The notes below the pieces were generated by a model. The model did no database searches. It was not told where the DNA came from and worked only from the letters and a program-made list of their open reading frames with translations. Below, piece after piece: positions 10,821-20,326 of a stretch of DNA of 64,000 nucleotides. The stretch is from Corylus avellana (Eukaryota > Streptophyta > Magnoliopsida > Fagales > Betulaceae): NCBI RefSeq assembly GCF_901000735.1, contig NC_081542.1, forward strand, positions 29,370,838-29,434,837, given 5' to 3'. The translations under genes were made by a program, and so were the position numbers. Position 1 is the stretch's first letter. Every line of letters starts with the position of its first letter.

Positions 10821-13374
10821 ATGGGAAGCGATAGCGAAGCAGAGAAGGCGCAGCAGAAGGAGAAGGAGATCAAGAAGCTGCTCGCCATTGCCCCCATTGC
10901 TAAACCCCTCGCCGGAAAGAAGCTCTGCAAGCGCACCCTCAAGCTCGTCCGCAGAGGTAAATTTTCATATGTATAGTATTGATCTAAAAATATTCGTTTC
11001 GGTATGTTATTTGTGTTTTATATGCACTTGGCTTACGGTTTAAAGACATGGGTGGTTTTCGTTTTATGCTTGTTCCTTTGGGTTTGGCCTAGAACTAGCT
11101 ACTAATATTGTGTTCTAGCCATATGATAGATGTTGTAGAATTTTGTTTGATGAAAGTTAGGAATCTTACAAAAAAAAAAAAGAATTCAACGTATGCTTTG
11201 GTAATTTTTTGTGTACTATGTTGTTTAAAATAATTATGTTTATATTTTTTATTCCAGCTGCTGAACACAAATGCTTGAAGAGAGGAGTAAAGGAGGTCGT
11301 TAAAAGTATAAGGCGTGGTCATAAAGGGTAAGTTTTCTGTGATATTCCCCTTCTTTCAATGAAGGCTGCAGGTTTTTCTTAAACAAAAAGTGGAAAGTAC
11401 AGAAATTGCTTGTATTTTTTCATTTTATTTTCTCTCATTCTTCTATGGTAATAGTAATGCTTTAAACATAGCTGAAGATCTTTTACCTAAGACATTGAAT
11501 TCTTTTGGAGATATGAATTATATAAATGATGTGGCAAAACGATCAGTTTGTGCTGTCGTAAAAGAGTTGGGAACCTCTCCTTTTTTATCTTATTTTATTT
11601 TATTTTTTATTTTTATTTCTATCTTTCCTTTGTTCTACTTGTTTAGCATCATGCATATGCTTTATTTGCAGTGCATTTTGTTGATGAGCGTTCTCCTTTA
11701 TGGTTATGCTGACAATGGATTTGTGAGAACCATGAGTCTTTTATATAGCATGAAACTGAACTTTATTTACTTTTTTATTTTATTTTTTATATTCCCCTAT
11801 TAACACAACTGAAACTGGAAGCTTAATGAGATCTCATGTTTTATCAGAGATGAATACATAAACTGAAAGTAACTGGTGAAAATTACAGTTTGAGTAGAGC
11901 ACTAGTTTTGGAATTTATGCTGAAAAAAGACGTATTGGGCAAATTAAATAAAAATGGGTACAAGAGGTAGCTGTGACTCTGTGTTGGGGAGGGTGGGGGT
12001 GGAAGTAGTTCTTTACTATTCAAATCCTGCCCAAACACTGAGATATAGAGTGTTTGATTTTCTTAGTGAAAAGTAGCTTTATTTTGAAAGTATAGCCAAG
12101 AATTGATTTTTGTGATTGGGAAGTTGTAAATAATTATTTCCCCCCCTCTGTTGAGTGCAGAGTATGTGTTATAGCCGGGAACATATCTCCTATTGATGTG
12201 ATCACTCATGTTCCAATCCTATGTGAAGAAGCTGAGATTCCCTATGTATATGTTCCCTCAAAAGAAGTAAGTTTGCACTTGTCCTTAATTCTCCTATTTT
12301 ATATATTTTTTTTCCATAGCATTGCATCCTATATAGAGGAAGACGAATTTATCTGTATATCTGTGTTCTACTTATTTGTTCTCCTTTGGCTTTTGGGGAG
12401 GTTTTCTTTTGTTTTACAGTGGGATTATCATTTCTTTTTCTTTATTTTTATGTTCCTTAAACCATATCATTAAAATTCAAACTTTAACTGAATGCGTTGT
12501 GACTGGCTGGTCCTCTTCTGTTTATGGTGGTGACACTTTTTCTTTTGGTCGAAACTTACAGGCTTCTTTATTTTAACTAATAAAGTAGGCCTAGAAATGA
12601 TATAAGATCCTTGTGATTTTTTTTAAAATATATGTTAGTAATTCAATCTCATAGAAAGCTTATTCATGCATGTAGGAATGTCTCCAAAAAGCTTATTAGC
12701 ACCTAAATATAATTCAAACAAGCCCTTCAAATGACAAAGATCAGATGGGATGGGACCGTGTAATTTATTACCCCAAAGGCTCAAAACTTGGAGCATGTGC
12801 AAGCTTCCCACTATAGTTGGAATAGGTCCAGCCAGTTCATTATTCTCTAGGTTCAAAATTGTCAAGCTACTTAAATTGCCAATATCTCTAGGAATGCCAC
12901 CCTTGATGTTGCCATCATTTATGTAAAATTGTTGAAGAGAAATGGAGAGATTTCCAACGGAATTGGGAAGAATGCCATTAAGTGGATTTTTTGAAAGGTC
13001 TAACCTTTCGAGACATACGCAATTTGACAAAGAACAGAAATCTAGGTGACACCAATAATCCTTGGTTACACTTCCTTTTTGTAGTTTTCTTTTAATTGGC
13101 GTTTCTAAAGTTTGCTGTCAAGCTCACATACGCACTGATCAATCTGTGATATGAGATAACAATGATTTGCTGTAGTGATTTTCTCTTGTTAATATAATAT
13201 CATGCTTTGCAGGACCTTGCAAATGCAGGGGCCACTAAGAGGCCAACATGCTGTGTTTTGGTGCTAACCAAGCCTACCAAGGGAGAATTAGGTCCAGAGG
13301 AAGAGGAAAAACTAAAGGCAGATTATAAGCAAGTTGCAGCGGATGTTTCTGAACTTGCATCATCTCTTTTCTGA
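10821..13374 (+). CDS. NHP2: H/ACA ribonucleoprotein complex subunit 2 (NHP2-like)
   Basis: Four exons, 10821-10956, 11258-11327, 12161-12266 and 13213-13374, join in frame to a 157-residue protein, close to the size of plant NHP2. All introns are GT-AG. The start ATG at 10821 begins 'MGSDSEAEKAQQKEKEIKKL', a charged N-terminus, followed by an L7Ae/L30e-type RNA-binding fold covering most of the protein: 'LCKRTLKLVRRAAEHK', 'RGVKEVVKSIRRGHKG', 'VIAGNISPIDVITHVP' and 'CEEAEIPYVYVPSKEDLANA'. The protein ends 'DVSELASSLF'. NHP2 is a core component of nucleolar and Cajal-body H/ACA snoRNPs, together with the pseudouridine synthase CBF5, NOP10 and GAR1, and guides pseudouridylation of rRNA and snRNA. 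A telo-box sits in the leader. Intron 3 contains an antisense LRR-receptor fragment, which does not touch the splice sites. I see no defect, so the gene is probably functional. Confidence 0.95.
12635..13090 (-). pseudogene. LRR receptor fragment lying antisense in NHP2 intron 3
   Basis: The minus-strand frame at 13030-12635 encodes four to five extracellular LRRs of the class XII type: 'LERLDLSKNPLNGILPNSVG', 'LTILNLENNELAGPIPTIVG', 'LQVLSLWGNKLHGPIPSDL' and 'LFELYLGANKLFGDIPTCM', with the LxxLxLxxNxLxGxIP spacing of 24 residues. The upstream part can be followed to about 13090 as weaker LRR sequence ('KDYWCHLDFCSLSNC'). There is no signal peptide, transmembrane segment or kinase. The frame stops soon after 'LSMRLNY'. 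It is a gene fragment inserted in the intron, not an independent gene. Its LRR sequence is more canonical than that of the plus-strand 144-bp exons in the rest of the window. Confidence 0.85.
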
Positions 13375-13899
13375 GGAACAGAGTGAAATTATTTGTACTT
13401 TATTTAAGCCGGTATAATATCAGGCTGTTTCAGTTATGTTGAAGTAGAGTGTTTTCTTTATATATCTGAGCATTTTGGGTTCATTTATGTGAGAGCAAGC
13501 CTCATACATTTCACAGGGCTTAGATTCGACTTTGGAAAACATTTTGAGTAAGATTAGCAAGTACATTGGTTGTAGCAAATCGTACCTTTTTAAATGAAAC
13601 TAGAAACTTTAGTTCATTTTATCAGACCTCTTTTGCTTTTGCTTTTTCTGGTTTGCCAATTATGGTTTATTCATTCATGGAATCAAATAATTTCAATGGA
13701 ACATAATTCAGCCATGTTTACAACACTTGCAGTAGTGTATGCTTACAGCGATCAGCCGCGTATTGAAATGGGTGAAAGATTGGAGAAATAATGATTTTTA
13801 TCATTTTTTTACGGGAATTAGGCAGTAGCCTAGGCCCTCAAATAGTAGCATTATAATTAAGGTCCCTTTCATTAAAAAAAAAATAAAATGTTAAAGGCC
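13375..13899 (+). other. NHP2 3' UTR and downstream flank
   Basis: The UTR probably ends within the first 150-200 bp; the exact polyadenylation site cannot be fixed. From about 13800 the sequence 'ggcagtagcctaggccct' onward looks like repeat DNA. The frame at 13594-13791 has no recognisable domain. Confidence 0.4.
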
Positions 13900-14875
13900 C
13901 CAATTATGAAAAAAAGATTAGTCAATATTCTCCTTTCGGTAGGCTTCTTCTTCTGCAAAGTAGATTACAAAATAATAGCTCTTAAACAAACATACAAATA
14001 CTCTTAAGAGAGTATGGCTTCAAAGCACATAAACATCAAATCTCTCTTAGCACATACAAGGAAATAAACACTCTAAGCACTTAGAATGTTTTCACTCTCT
14101 TTGAGCTGGTTTCTCTCTGTTTTCCTTGATGAAAAACGAATGGCATGAGTCCTCTATTTATAGGCACAAGTGGGAAAGCTTTTCAAATGAGTTAGGTCAC
14201 TTTTCTAACTGATCGTTCGCCCACCGTTCAACAGCCAGTCGATCGGTCATGCACCACGTGCTGTAGTGGGCAACAGAGGACAACTTTTTTGGGATTCCTG
14301 CAAGAATACAAGGACCTGTCTGTCACCGTTCGTCCCACCGGTCGACCGCCAACCCATACTTTAAGGAGACATGTTCCCCGTGTTTTCCGGAATGTTTTCG
14401 GGGTGTTGGGAGTGCCAAAAGTGAGTTTTGACGAACCACCGGTTGATCGGAAGAAATGGGAGGTCGACCACTACAGTGCCATGAACAGTAACAATAAACA
14501 GTAGCCATGTATAGTTTCAGTGGTGAACAGTACCATGAACAGTGACCGGTCGACTGGGGGGCGAACGCTGGGTGCACACGACACACTGAGTGAACATAAC
14601 TTCAGTGTAAATAAGCAGCGGTTGACCGGTAGTCGAACGGAACCTTCTGAGTGAACAGTAACACTTCCGAACCGAATCTGGAAAATCCGTCGGTCCTTCA
14701 TCAACAGCTTCGATGGATAGGCATTTGTGGTCCGATTGAGTTGAAACTTTCCAAGGACCTTCAAAACACATGAAACTTCAATATGATCGGTGGAGATATT
14801 ATTCTGAGCATTCTACATCAGTGTTTTAGCTCGTGGACAGTAGCCTCTGTGTTTTAGAAACGAATTAAGCCAACA
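13900..14875 (-). mobile_element. LTR of a Sirevirus-type Ty1-copia element
   Basis: On the minus strand the LTR starts 'TGTTGGCTTAATTCG' at 14875, directly after a purine-rich tract. It contains a palindromic array (14200-14660), a TATA box ('gcctataaatag', about 14162-14151) and a downstream part nearly identical in order to the LTR at 36160-36300: 'gtgaaaacattctaagtg', 'agagtgtttatttccttg' and 'gctttgaagccatactctc'. The left (3') boundary is near 13900 but not exact. It is the 3' LTR of the remnant whose gag lies at 16310-17458. Confidence 0.75.
14200..14660. repeat. Palindrome array with GGTCGACC / GACCGGTC cores
   Basis: Recurrent palindromic segments: 'ccaccggtcgaccgcc' (about 14336), 'aggtcgaccac' (14461), 'gtgaccggtcgac' (about 14541) and 'ggttgaccggtagtcg' (about 14619), alternating with 'agtaac/agtacc' and 'tgaacagta' phrases. 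The position inside the LTR equals that of the GTCCGGAC array at 1690-2035, but the palindrome differs. Confidence 0.7.
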
Positions 14876-16300
14876 AAAAAACTAACAAACTCCCTCTTTG
14901 GCAATTCAGTGACAAAACCCATCAAAACAAAAGATAACCAAAATCTCCCCACAAATCCAAATTTCTCCTCCTTAGCCATATCCACTTCTCTCCCCACTTT
15001 TGTCACAAATTGACAAAAGAAATACCTAAATCCTCTACCTGAAACATACTCACAAAACACATCAAACATATGGAGAAAAGGAGAGCTACAAACAATAAAG
15101 ATTTATCAACAAAAAATTGCAAGAGCATGCAACGCATAAAGAGACCAAAAGGACAATGCAAAACAAAATGTAAGAAGAACAAAACTCCCCCTCAAAACAA
15201 GGATACCAGTGAAAGGCTAACAAAACAAGAGCAAAAACTCCCCCTTAATGCATGATCCAAAAACAACAAGAAACAAGAACAAGGTTTCTCCCCCTCAAGA
15301 AGTCAAGAATACACACAAGATACTCGCATCAAAGACTCATGTTTGTAAGCAATGAAAATCTCAAAATATCTCAAAATATTCAAAATATGCATGAGACTTG
15401 AAAAGACAAGAACATCATTTTGTTTAACACAAGCACGAAAAGAGTTCCATTCTACCAATGCTTGAGTGTGTGTGTGAAAGCAATTCATTGAGCAATTAAC
15501 AACTTGCAAAAATGAGGAGTAAGCTTCGTCAAAGAAGAGGTTCAAACAAGAAGATCACATCAAGAGTCAAACCTTATCATACTAGGGCCTAGCCACTTTC
15601 ATCCAATACATTCCTTGTTTAAAACATAACACAAACTTTTGACACAAGTGAACATTCTTTTAGAATATGATATTTTGATCTTTTGGTTCACAAAAACTTC
15701 TCTTTGAGAAAGTGTCATTTGAAACAATTTTTGGTGCTTACCACAATTGGAGGAATGCTGAAATTTTTAAGTTCTAGGTTCAACTAGCAAATGGTCAATT
15801 CGATAGATACCACTAGTCAAACCTCATCAAATAGTTACCTGGCAACACTCACATTCAAAGTTTAAGAATAAACTCAATTTAGGCTTGAAAGTGTGCAAAA
15901 TCAAGCATAAGTAAAACCTACCACATAAGCTTAGGCTTGTAGGTAACCACAAAACTAGTCCAAAGAACAAATCTTTATCTCATGCATATTAAGAATTCTC
16001 TAAGACATAATGAATCAAGAATGTAACATGAACAAATAATGGACTATCAAGGTGCATATGACAACAAGAGAAGGATGCACCCAAAACAAAATATTTTTGT
16101 ATTTTTGAATTTATCAAGCAACAAAAGCGCACACACACACACACACATACACACACACACACAAAAACAACAACAACAACAACAACAAAGCAAAACAACA
16201 TGCACTAGGATAAGCAAGAAATATTCAAAACCATCAATCCTAGGCATGTGAAACACTCACCTAACCAATGGTGAGATCATGACCACTCCCCCTCAAAGGG
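14876..16300 (-). mobile_element. Noncoding internal region of the Sirevirus-type element, with repeated purine tracts
   Basis: On the minus strand, between gag and the 3' LTR, there are several polypurine motifs: 'gagggggagaaacc' (about 15291), 'aagggggagtttttg' (about 15240), 'tgagggggagttttg' (about 15190) and, next to the LTR, 'aaagagggagtttgtta' (about 14890). Multiple polypurine tracts before the 3' LTR are characteristic of Sireviruses. No pol reading frame (protease, integrase, RT, RNase H) is found between gag and this region, so the element is a deletion derivative or a non-autonomous form. Confidence 0.65.
16127..16188. repeat. (CA)n and (AAC)n microsatellites
   Basis: CA dinucleotides with one TA interruption to about 16162, then seven AAC triplets. 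Confidence 0.95.
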
Positions 16301-16309
16301 TGAGTAGTA

Positions 16310-17458
16310 TCATCCTTCCTAACCATGCTTGGGTGATCCTAGGTCCTGAAATTTGCTTCTTTTCAATCTCATCTAACCTAGAGAGAACTTTCTCCATCAT
16401 TGAAAACAACCCATTATGATCTTCCCTAGAGTAGGAATTCTCATTTTTATGAACATGGGGTTTTAGTTGAAAAAACTTGAGTCAAATATGACCAACCTTA
16501 CCACAATGATGACATGTGGGCAAAAACCTTTGAGAGGGTACATGTCTAGGATGATGCATAGCCCTTGGCAGAGGATGAGGTGCATGAGACTTAACAAAAT
16601 TTTTCTTACCTTGCATCCTTTGGGGAGTAGGAGCAGCTGCATGATTTACTTCAAGAGAAGAATCTTCTACAAACCCTGGTTTAACAAAAACAGTCTTGGA
16701 AGTAGAAGCAATGTTGGAAGCATTTTTATCAAATCCTAACCTAGATTTATCACCAGAAATTTTCTGAACATGCAACATTTTATCAAGCTTTTCACTAGAA
16801 AACTTTTTCAAGTGATTTCTAGAATCATTCAACTCATGTTGCAGGGAATCAACTTTAGCATTCAGCACATGGTTTTCAGATTTTAAGGAATGACAAGCAT
16901 TACATGAATCATTCAAAGATTGAAGCGAGTTATCCCTCTCAAGCTTAAGTTCCTCAATCACTTTCAAATTTTTCACATTCTCTTTTCTCAAAGTAGTAAA
17001 ATTTTCACACAAATTGTTGTATGAAGATTGACGATTCCTTTCTTTTTGAGATTCATTGTCAGAAGGGAATTGAACATCAGAACCATCATTAGAATCAACA
17101 TCAGAAAATTTAGAAGCATTAGAATCATAAGAAGCAACAAAGGCCAAAAAATTACCATTGCCATCAACATCATACCCATCAGAGTCATTCAAAGTAGCAT
17201 TGAGGGCTTTTGGATTGTTACCATCAACTTCATCTCCATCGAAGTCACTTAAAGTAGCAAAGTGAGCTTTTGGTCTACAAACTTTAAGATTAGCACAATC
17301 CTTGCGCAAATGACCGTAGCTGGAACACTAAAAACATTGAAGACCACAAGAGTCTTTTTTTTTTCTTTCATGAACATTCCCTTTTCCAAATTTTCTAACA
17401 ATTCTATGTTTATGTTTGTAAAACATTTTGGCAATGAAAGCAAGTTGTTCATCATCCG
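16310..17458 (-). pseudogene. Sirevirus-type gag fragment with two zinc knuckles, broken
   Basis: The frame enters at 17458 with 'DDEQLAFIAKMFYKHKHR'. A first knuckle, Q-C-F-stop-C-S-S-Y-G-H-L-R-K-D-C, follows; a TAG (complement of 17328-17330) occupies one of the two residues between its first cysteines. An acidic Asp/Ser/Asn-rich segment and a long coiled-coil-like stretch with heptad-type Leu/Lys/Glu spacing ('LRKENVKNLKVIEELKLERD' onward) follow. The second knuckle, 'CHHCGKVGHI', stops at TGA (16482-16484); the same frame then continues 'LKFFQLKPHVHKNENS' to about 16310, with Phe where the last knuckle Cys is expected. Gag packages element RNA in virus-like particles. A central coiled coil is a known Sirevirus gag feature. 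The N-terminal gag half is missing beyond 17458 and no pol follows. Confidence 0.75.
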
Positions 17459-17784
17459 GTGATTACTGGACAGAAATCTACGAAATTACGTAATTACCCT
17501 CAGGCCTCTTTTTTTTTTTTTTTTTTTTTTTTTAATTTCTGTCTAATTTAACGGAAATTAATAACGGAAGGTTTAAATTAAAATTTTTGAAACATTAGGG
17601 GGTACATTGCCAATTTTTAAATTTTAGGGTTCAAATTGAAAAACCCCTGAAACTTCAGGGGGATAAAGTGGATTTTCTCCTTATTTTTTGAAAGGTTTGT
17701 TTGCAACTTAGCTAATGCATTTTAGTACTAGGCAGCTAAAAAACTTAAAAAAGAAACTTCATATATAGTACGTAACTCTAGAGT
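17459..17784. repeat. Probable MITE remnant
   Basis: A long T run (17512-17533) and 'cctgaaacttcagggggata' followed by 'aagtggattttctcc' near 17645-17680 resemble a terminal repeat common in plant Mutator-like MITEs. A matching left arm was not established. Confidence 0.3.
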
Positions 17785-18905
17785 CATATACCCTTTCCAT
17801 CTTTTGGCAACTCCCTAGCCAATTGGGAAGAAGATGAAGAATGGGGAAGTAATGGCCCAGTAGTCAATGAACCATTCCCCAAGCCAGTAGCAAAAAGAGA
17901 AATGAAATTATAAATAGATGTCAGTAGGGGTTGGTATTGGTTCAGTTTGGTTTGGTTCGATAAAGTCATTTTCAGTTGGTTAATTGAAATTATCGATTAA
18001 ATCAATTAATTCACCAATTACATTTCGATAAAGATTTATTTCAAAAATTTTGGTTAAACATATATTTCGGTAAAAATCGGTTCAGTTAATCGGTTAACCG
18101 TAAAGTTTTTTTAATTGGGCAAAAAATTGATTATTTTGGGGGCCCAAATTGTTTTTGGGCTAAAATAACTTATTTAACCAAACAAGTGTTAAATGAGCTA
18201 ATTAATTAACACAGTAAGAGTCCACCATATATATGTTTTACACTTCTATTAATAAATTGGTCCTATAATATTTATTGTCGGTTAATTCGGTTAACCGACA
18301 AAATAAATATTTATACCGATTAATCGAACCGAACTGACGTCGGAATAAAAATTTCTAACTGATTACCGACCGACTTTTGGTGGTAGGTGGTTAATGTCGA
18401 TTTGGTCACAGTCGGTAGGCGGTAAATGGTTAATCTGCCTACCCCTAAATGCCATGGCGGTGGTAGAAAGAACATAACTAGGAAAGAAACAAAAACCAAT
18501 TTGGTTTGGAAGTGCTGCAGGTGGTTCTGGGGTTCTCCCATCAATCCTTCGATTGTTAACAGCAAGCTTTGTGAGGTTTGATAGGATCTTGTCCCTTTCA
18601 TTTACAAGCTTCTCCAGTTGAATTTGTTCTATGTAAGTTCGAGGAACATATATGAACCATCCAAACCCAGCTGCTCTGCAACATGTGAGAAACAGAGAGA
18701 GAGAGTTACAAAGGATTGTTTGTTCTTGCACTTGCCATTTCCTTTGGTTGGTCTATCGCCAAATTGACATGCAAAACGCCAAATATCCTCATGGTTTTCT
18801 CTCGAATGATGTTTACATGTTTCAGCCTCTTGGCATCGTTCATCCCAAATATCCTCAGCATTTATGTAAATTGTGCAAAGCTCTTTAAGTCTCAAGCAAG
18901 CACCT
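17785..18905 (-). pseudogene. Unidentified gene fragment, split by an hAT element
   Basis: Minus-strand exon-like pieces: 18905-18732 'YINAEDIWDERCQEAETCKH' onward to 'RFACQFGDRPTKGNG', then a possible 56-bp GT-AG intron (18731-18676), then 18675 to about 18480 'AAGFGWFIYVPRTYIEQIQL' continuing 'EKLVNERDKILSNLTKLAVN' and 'NRRIDGRTPEPPAALPNQ'. The join keeps the frame (a Lys codon across the intron). After the hAT element at 17925-18447 the minus strand continues 'FATGLGNGSLTTGPLLPHSS' and stops at 'LPKDGKGI'. It looks like the C-terminal part of a real protein, with an aromatic segment and a short amphipathic helix. I do not recognise the family. The intron is very short for a plant gene. The 5' part is missing: copia sequence starts at about 18955. 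Confidence 0.5.
17925..18447. mobile_element. Non-autonomous hAT-like element with GGTTAACCG-type subterminal repeats
   Basis: Ends are 'TAGGGGTTGGTATTGG' on the left and 'CTGCCTACCCCTA' on the right, i.e. inverted TAGGGGT/ACCCCTA termini typical of Ac-like hAT elements. Inside are many 'cggttaaccg', 'ttaatcggtt' and 'accgattaatcg' repeats. The flanking 8-mers 'gatgtcag' and 'aatgccat' match at 5 of 8 positions, consistent with an old 8-bp target duplication. No transposase is present. Confidence 0.65.
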
Positions 18906-18954
18906 CGTGTTGATGGAGCTTGGGTTTTATGCTTTACATTATACATTTTGATTC

Positions 18955-19865
18955 TTCATTATTTATATTTCGAGACAAAAACCTTCTCATCTACGCCGAT
19001 GACATTTTGATCACACAACTACTAAAGTTATTAATTAGGAGTATAAAGCTGGTCGGTTATAACCGGCTGCTAATTGGTAACTCGAAACTACTAACTATAT
19101 ATATATAAAACAATAAAACGTCATCATTTTACTCTAGGGTTTGAGTTAAACTTTAACACTTTTAGTAAATCACAACAAAGCCTAGCTTATTGGGCTAAAA
19201 AAGCCTTATTTTTTTTTATTTTTTTTTATTTCAAAAAAAGAAGACAAAAATACGTTTAAATTAAGCTAAAAAAGTAAGCCAAATTCCTAATTTTTCAAAG
19301 ACTCAATTAGCAGTGAGGATAACCGACTACCAACCGGTATATATTTTGGCCAACCAACTACTCCGGTTGTGGTTAGCAGTTTTAGGTTATAACCGCTAAC
19401 CGTAACCGAATTTTCAACTACTATTAATGATCTTCTTGACATGCTTTGGGTCGACTTTGCTATCAAAAATTTAGGCCCCCTTAATTGTTTTCTTGGTACA
19501 GAGGCCCTCCAGGTTGATAATGGGCTTATCCTTTCTAGCAGAGATATATATTTTATTTGCTTCAATAGAAAAAAAAAAAAAAAAAAAACCAAAAAAAAAA
19601 AACAAAACAAAACAAAAAACAAAAAAATGCTAGAGGCCAAGCCTGTCAATTCACCCATATATTCACCCCCATTCCTTATCTCTTTTCTCAGGTGACCCAA
19701 CTGATGATCCCTTATTTAGTGTAGTTGGAGCCTTTCAATACTTGTCTCTCACTCGACCTGAAATCTCATTTGTAGGCAACAAAGTCTGCAATTTATGCGT
19801 TGGCCTAGCAATGACGGTTAATCCTGTATTTCATGCACGCACAAAGCACATTGTCAATTAAAGAA
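18955..19865 (+). pseudogene. Ty1-copia pol relic (reverse transcriptase and RNase H pieces)
   Basis: Plus-strand pieces appear in family order. 'SSLFIFRDKNLLIYADDILI' (about 18950-19015) is the RT catalytic YxDD block. After an hAT-like insertion comes 'FAIKNLGPLNCFLGTEAL' (about 19455), the conserved block after the catalytic site. 'AFQYLSLTRPEISFVGNKVC' (about 19730) precedes RNase H, and 'NPVFHARTKHI' (about 19820) is from the RNase H C-terminus. A long A-rich run (19570-19627), frameshifts and internal deletions show it is dead. The conserved second Val of YVDD is Ala here. Confidence 0.75.
19024..19414. mobile_element. hAT-like insertion inside the copia relic, 8-bp TSD CAACTACT
   Basis: The element is flanked by CAACTACT at 19016-19023 and 19415-19422. 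The two flanks rejoin neighbouring RT motifs, so the boundary has independent support. The interior contains 'ggttataaccgg', 'gataaccgac', 'ggttataaccgctaaccg' and similar repeats like those of the 20386-21763 element. The ends ('aaagtta' and reversed 'aaaattcgg') are not the TAGGGGTG type, so the element is degraded or of another subgroup. Confidence 0.55.
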
Positions 19866-20326
19866 TCCTCTAAATAATTCATTATTTTCAAATTAAATAA
19901 TTCAGATTTTGTGATCACTTCAACATCTATTATATGTGTATACTAGAATTAAGCTTGTAAAATATTTTTATTTTTATTTTTAACTTATCCCATATGACAG
20001 GTACTAAATATTAAGACGACAAAATCAGAATCATTTAATTTGAAAAATAATTGATTGGTTGAGTAACTCTAGATGATCTATATGATAGAGTTTTGTAGAA
20101 ATTCAATGAAAAAGTATCGTATTACTATTTTTATAAACCATAGTTTGGATGCTTTCGTGACTTATTTAAATTAAGATATCAATCAAATAATCCAAAAATA
20201 TAAATAAATCATCAAAAAGTAAACCCTTTATTTCGTCCCACATCAAGAAAAATAGTGAAGGATTTAGTGGAAGAGAGCTTACATGCGTTCTATGTGGCGA
20301 TCTCTAGACCAGTGGATGGCCTGGGG
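19866..20326. other. Intergenic, nothing recognised
   Basis: AT-rich. From about 20240 'cgtcccacatcaaga' begins sequence resembling the flank of an LTR element. Confidence 0.35.

Noticed and set aside
10682..10942. 86-codon minus-strand frame over NHP2 exon 1
   Set aside because: Antisense shadow of the coding exon.
11390..11803. 137-codon plus-strand frame between NHP2 exons 2 and 3
   Set aside because: Lies wholly in intron 2, is Phe/Tyr/Leu-rich from T-rich DNA, and has no domain. The real exons are explained by the NHP2 model.
12198..12576. Plus-strand frames extending from NHP2 exon 3 into intron 3
   Set aside because: The genuine part ends at the GT donor at 12267; the rest is intron.
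14289..14771. Several 71-97-codon frames on both strands
   Set aside because: Produced by the palindrome-rich array of the Sirevirus-type LTR, which is open in several frames.
15989..16256. Frames with poly-Val/Cys or His-Thr/Gln runs
   Set aside because: Translated microsatellites.
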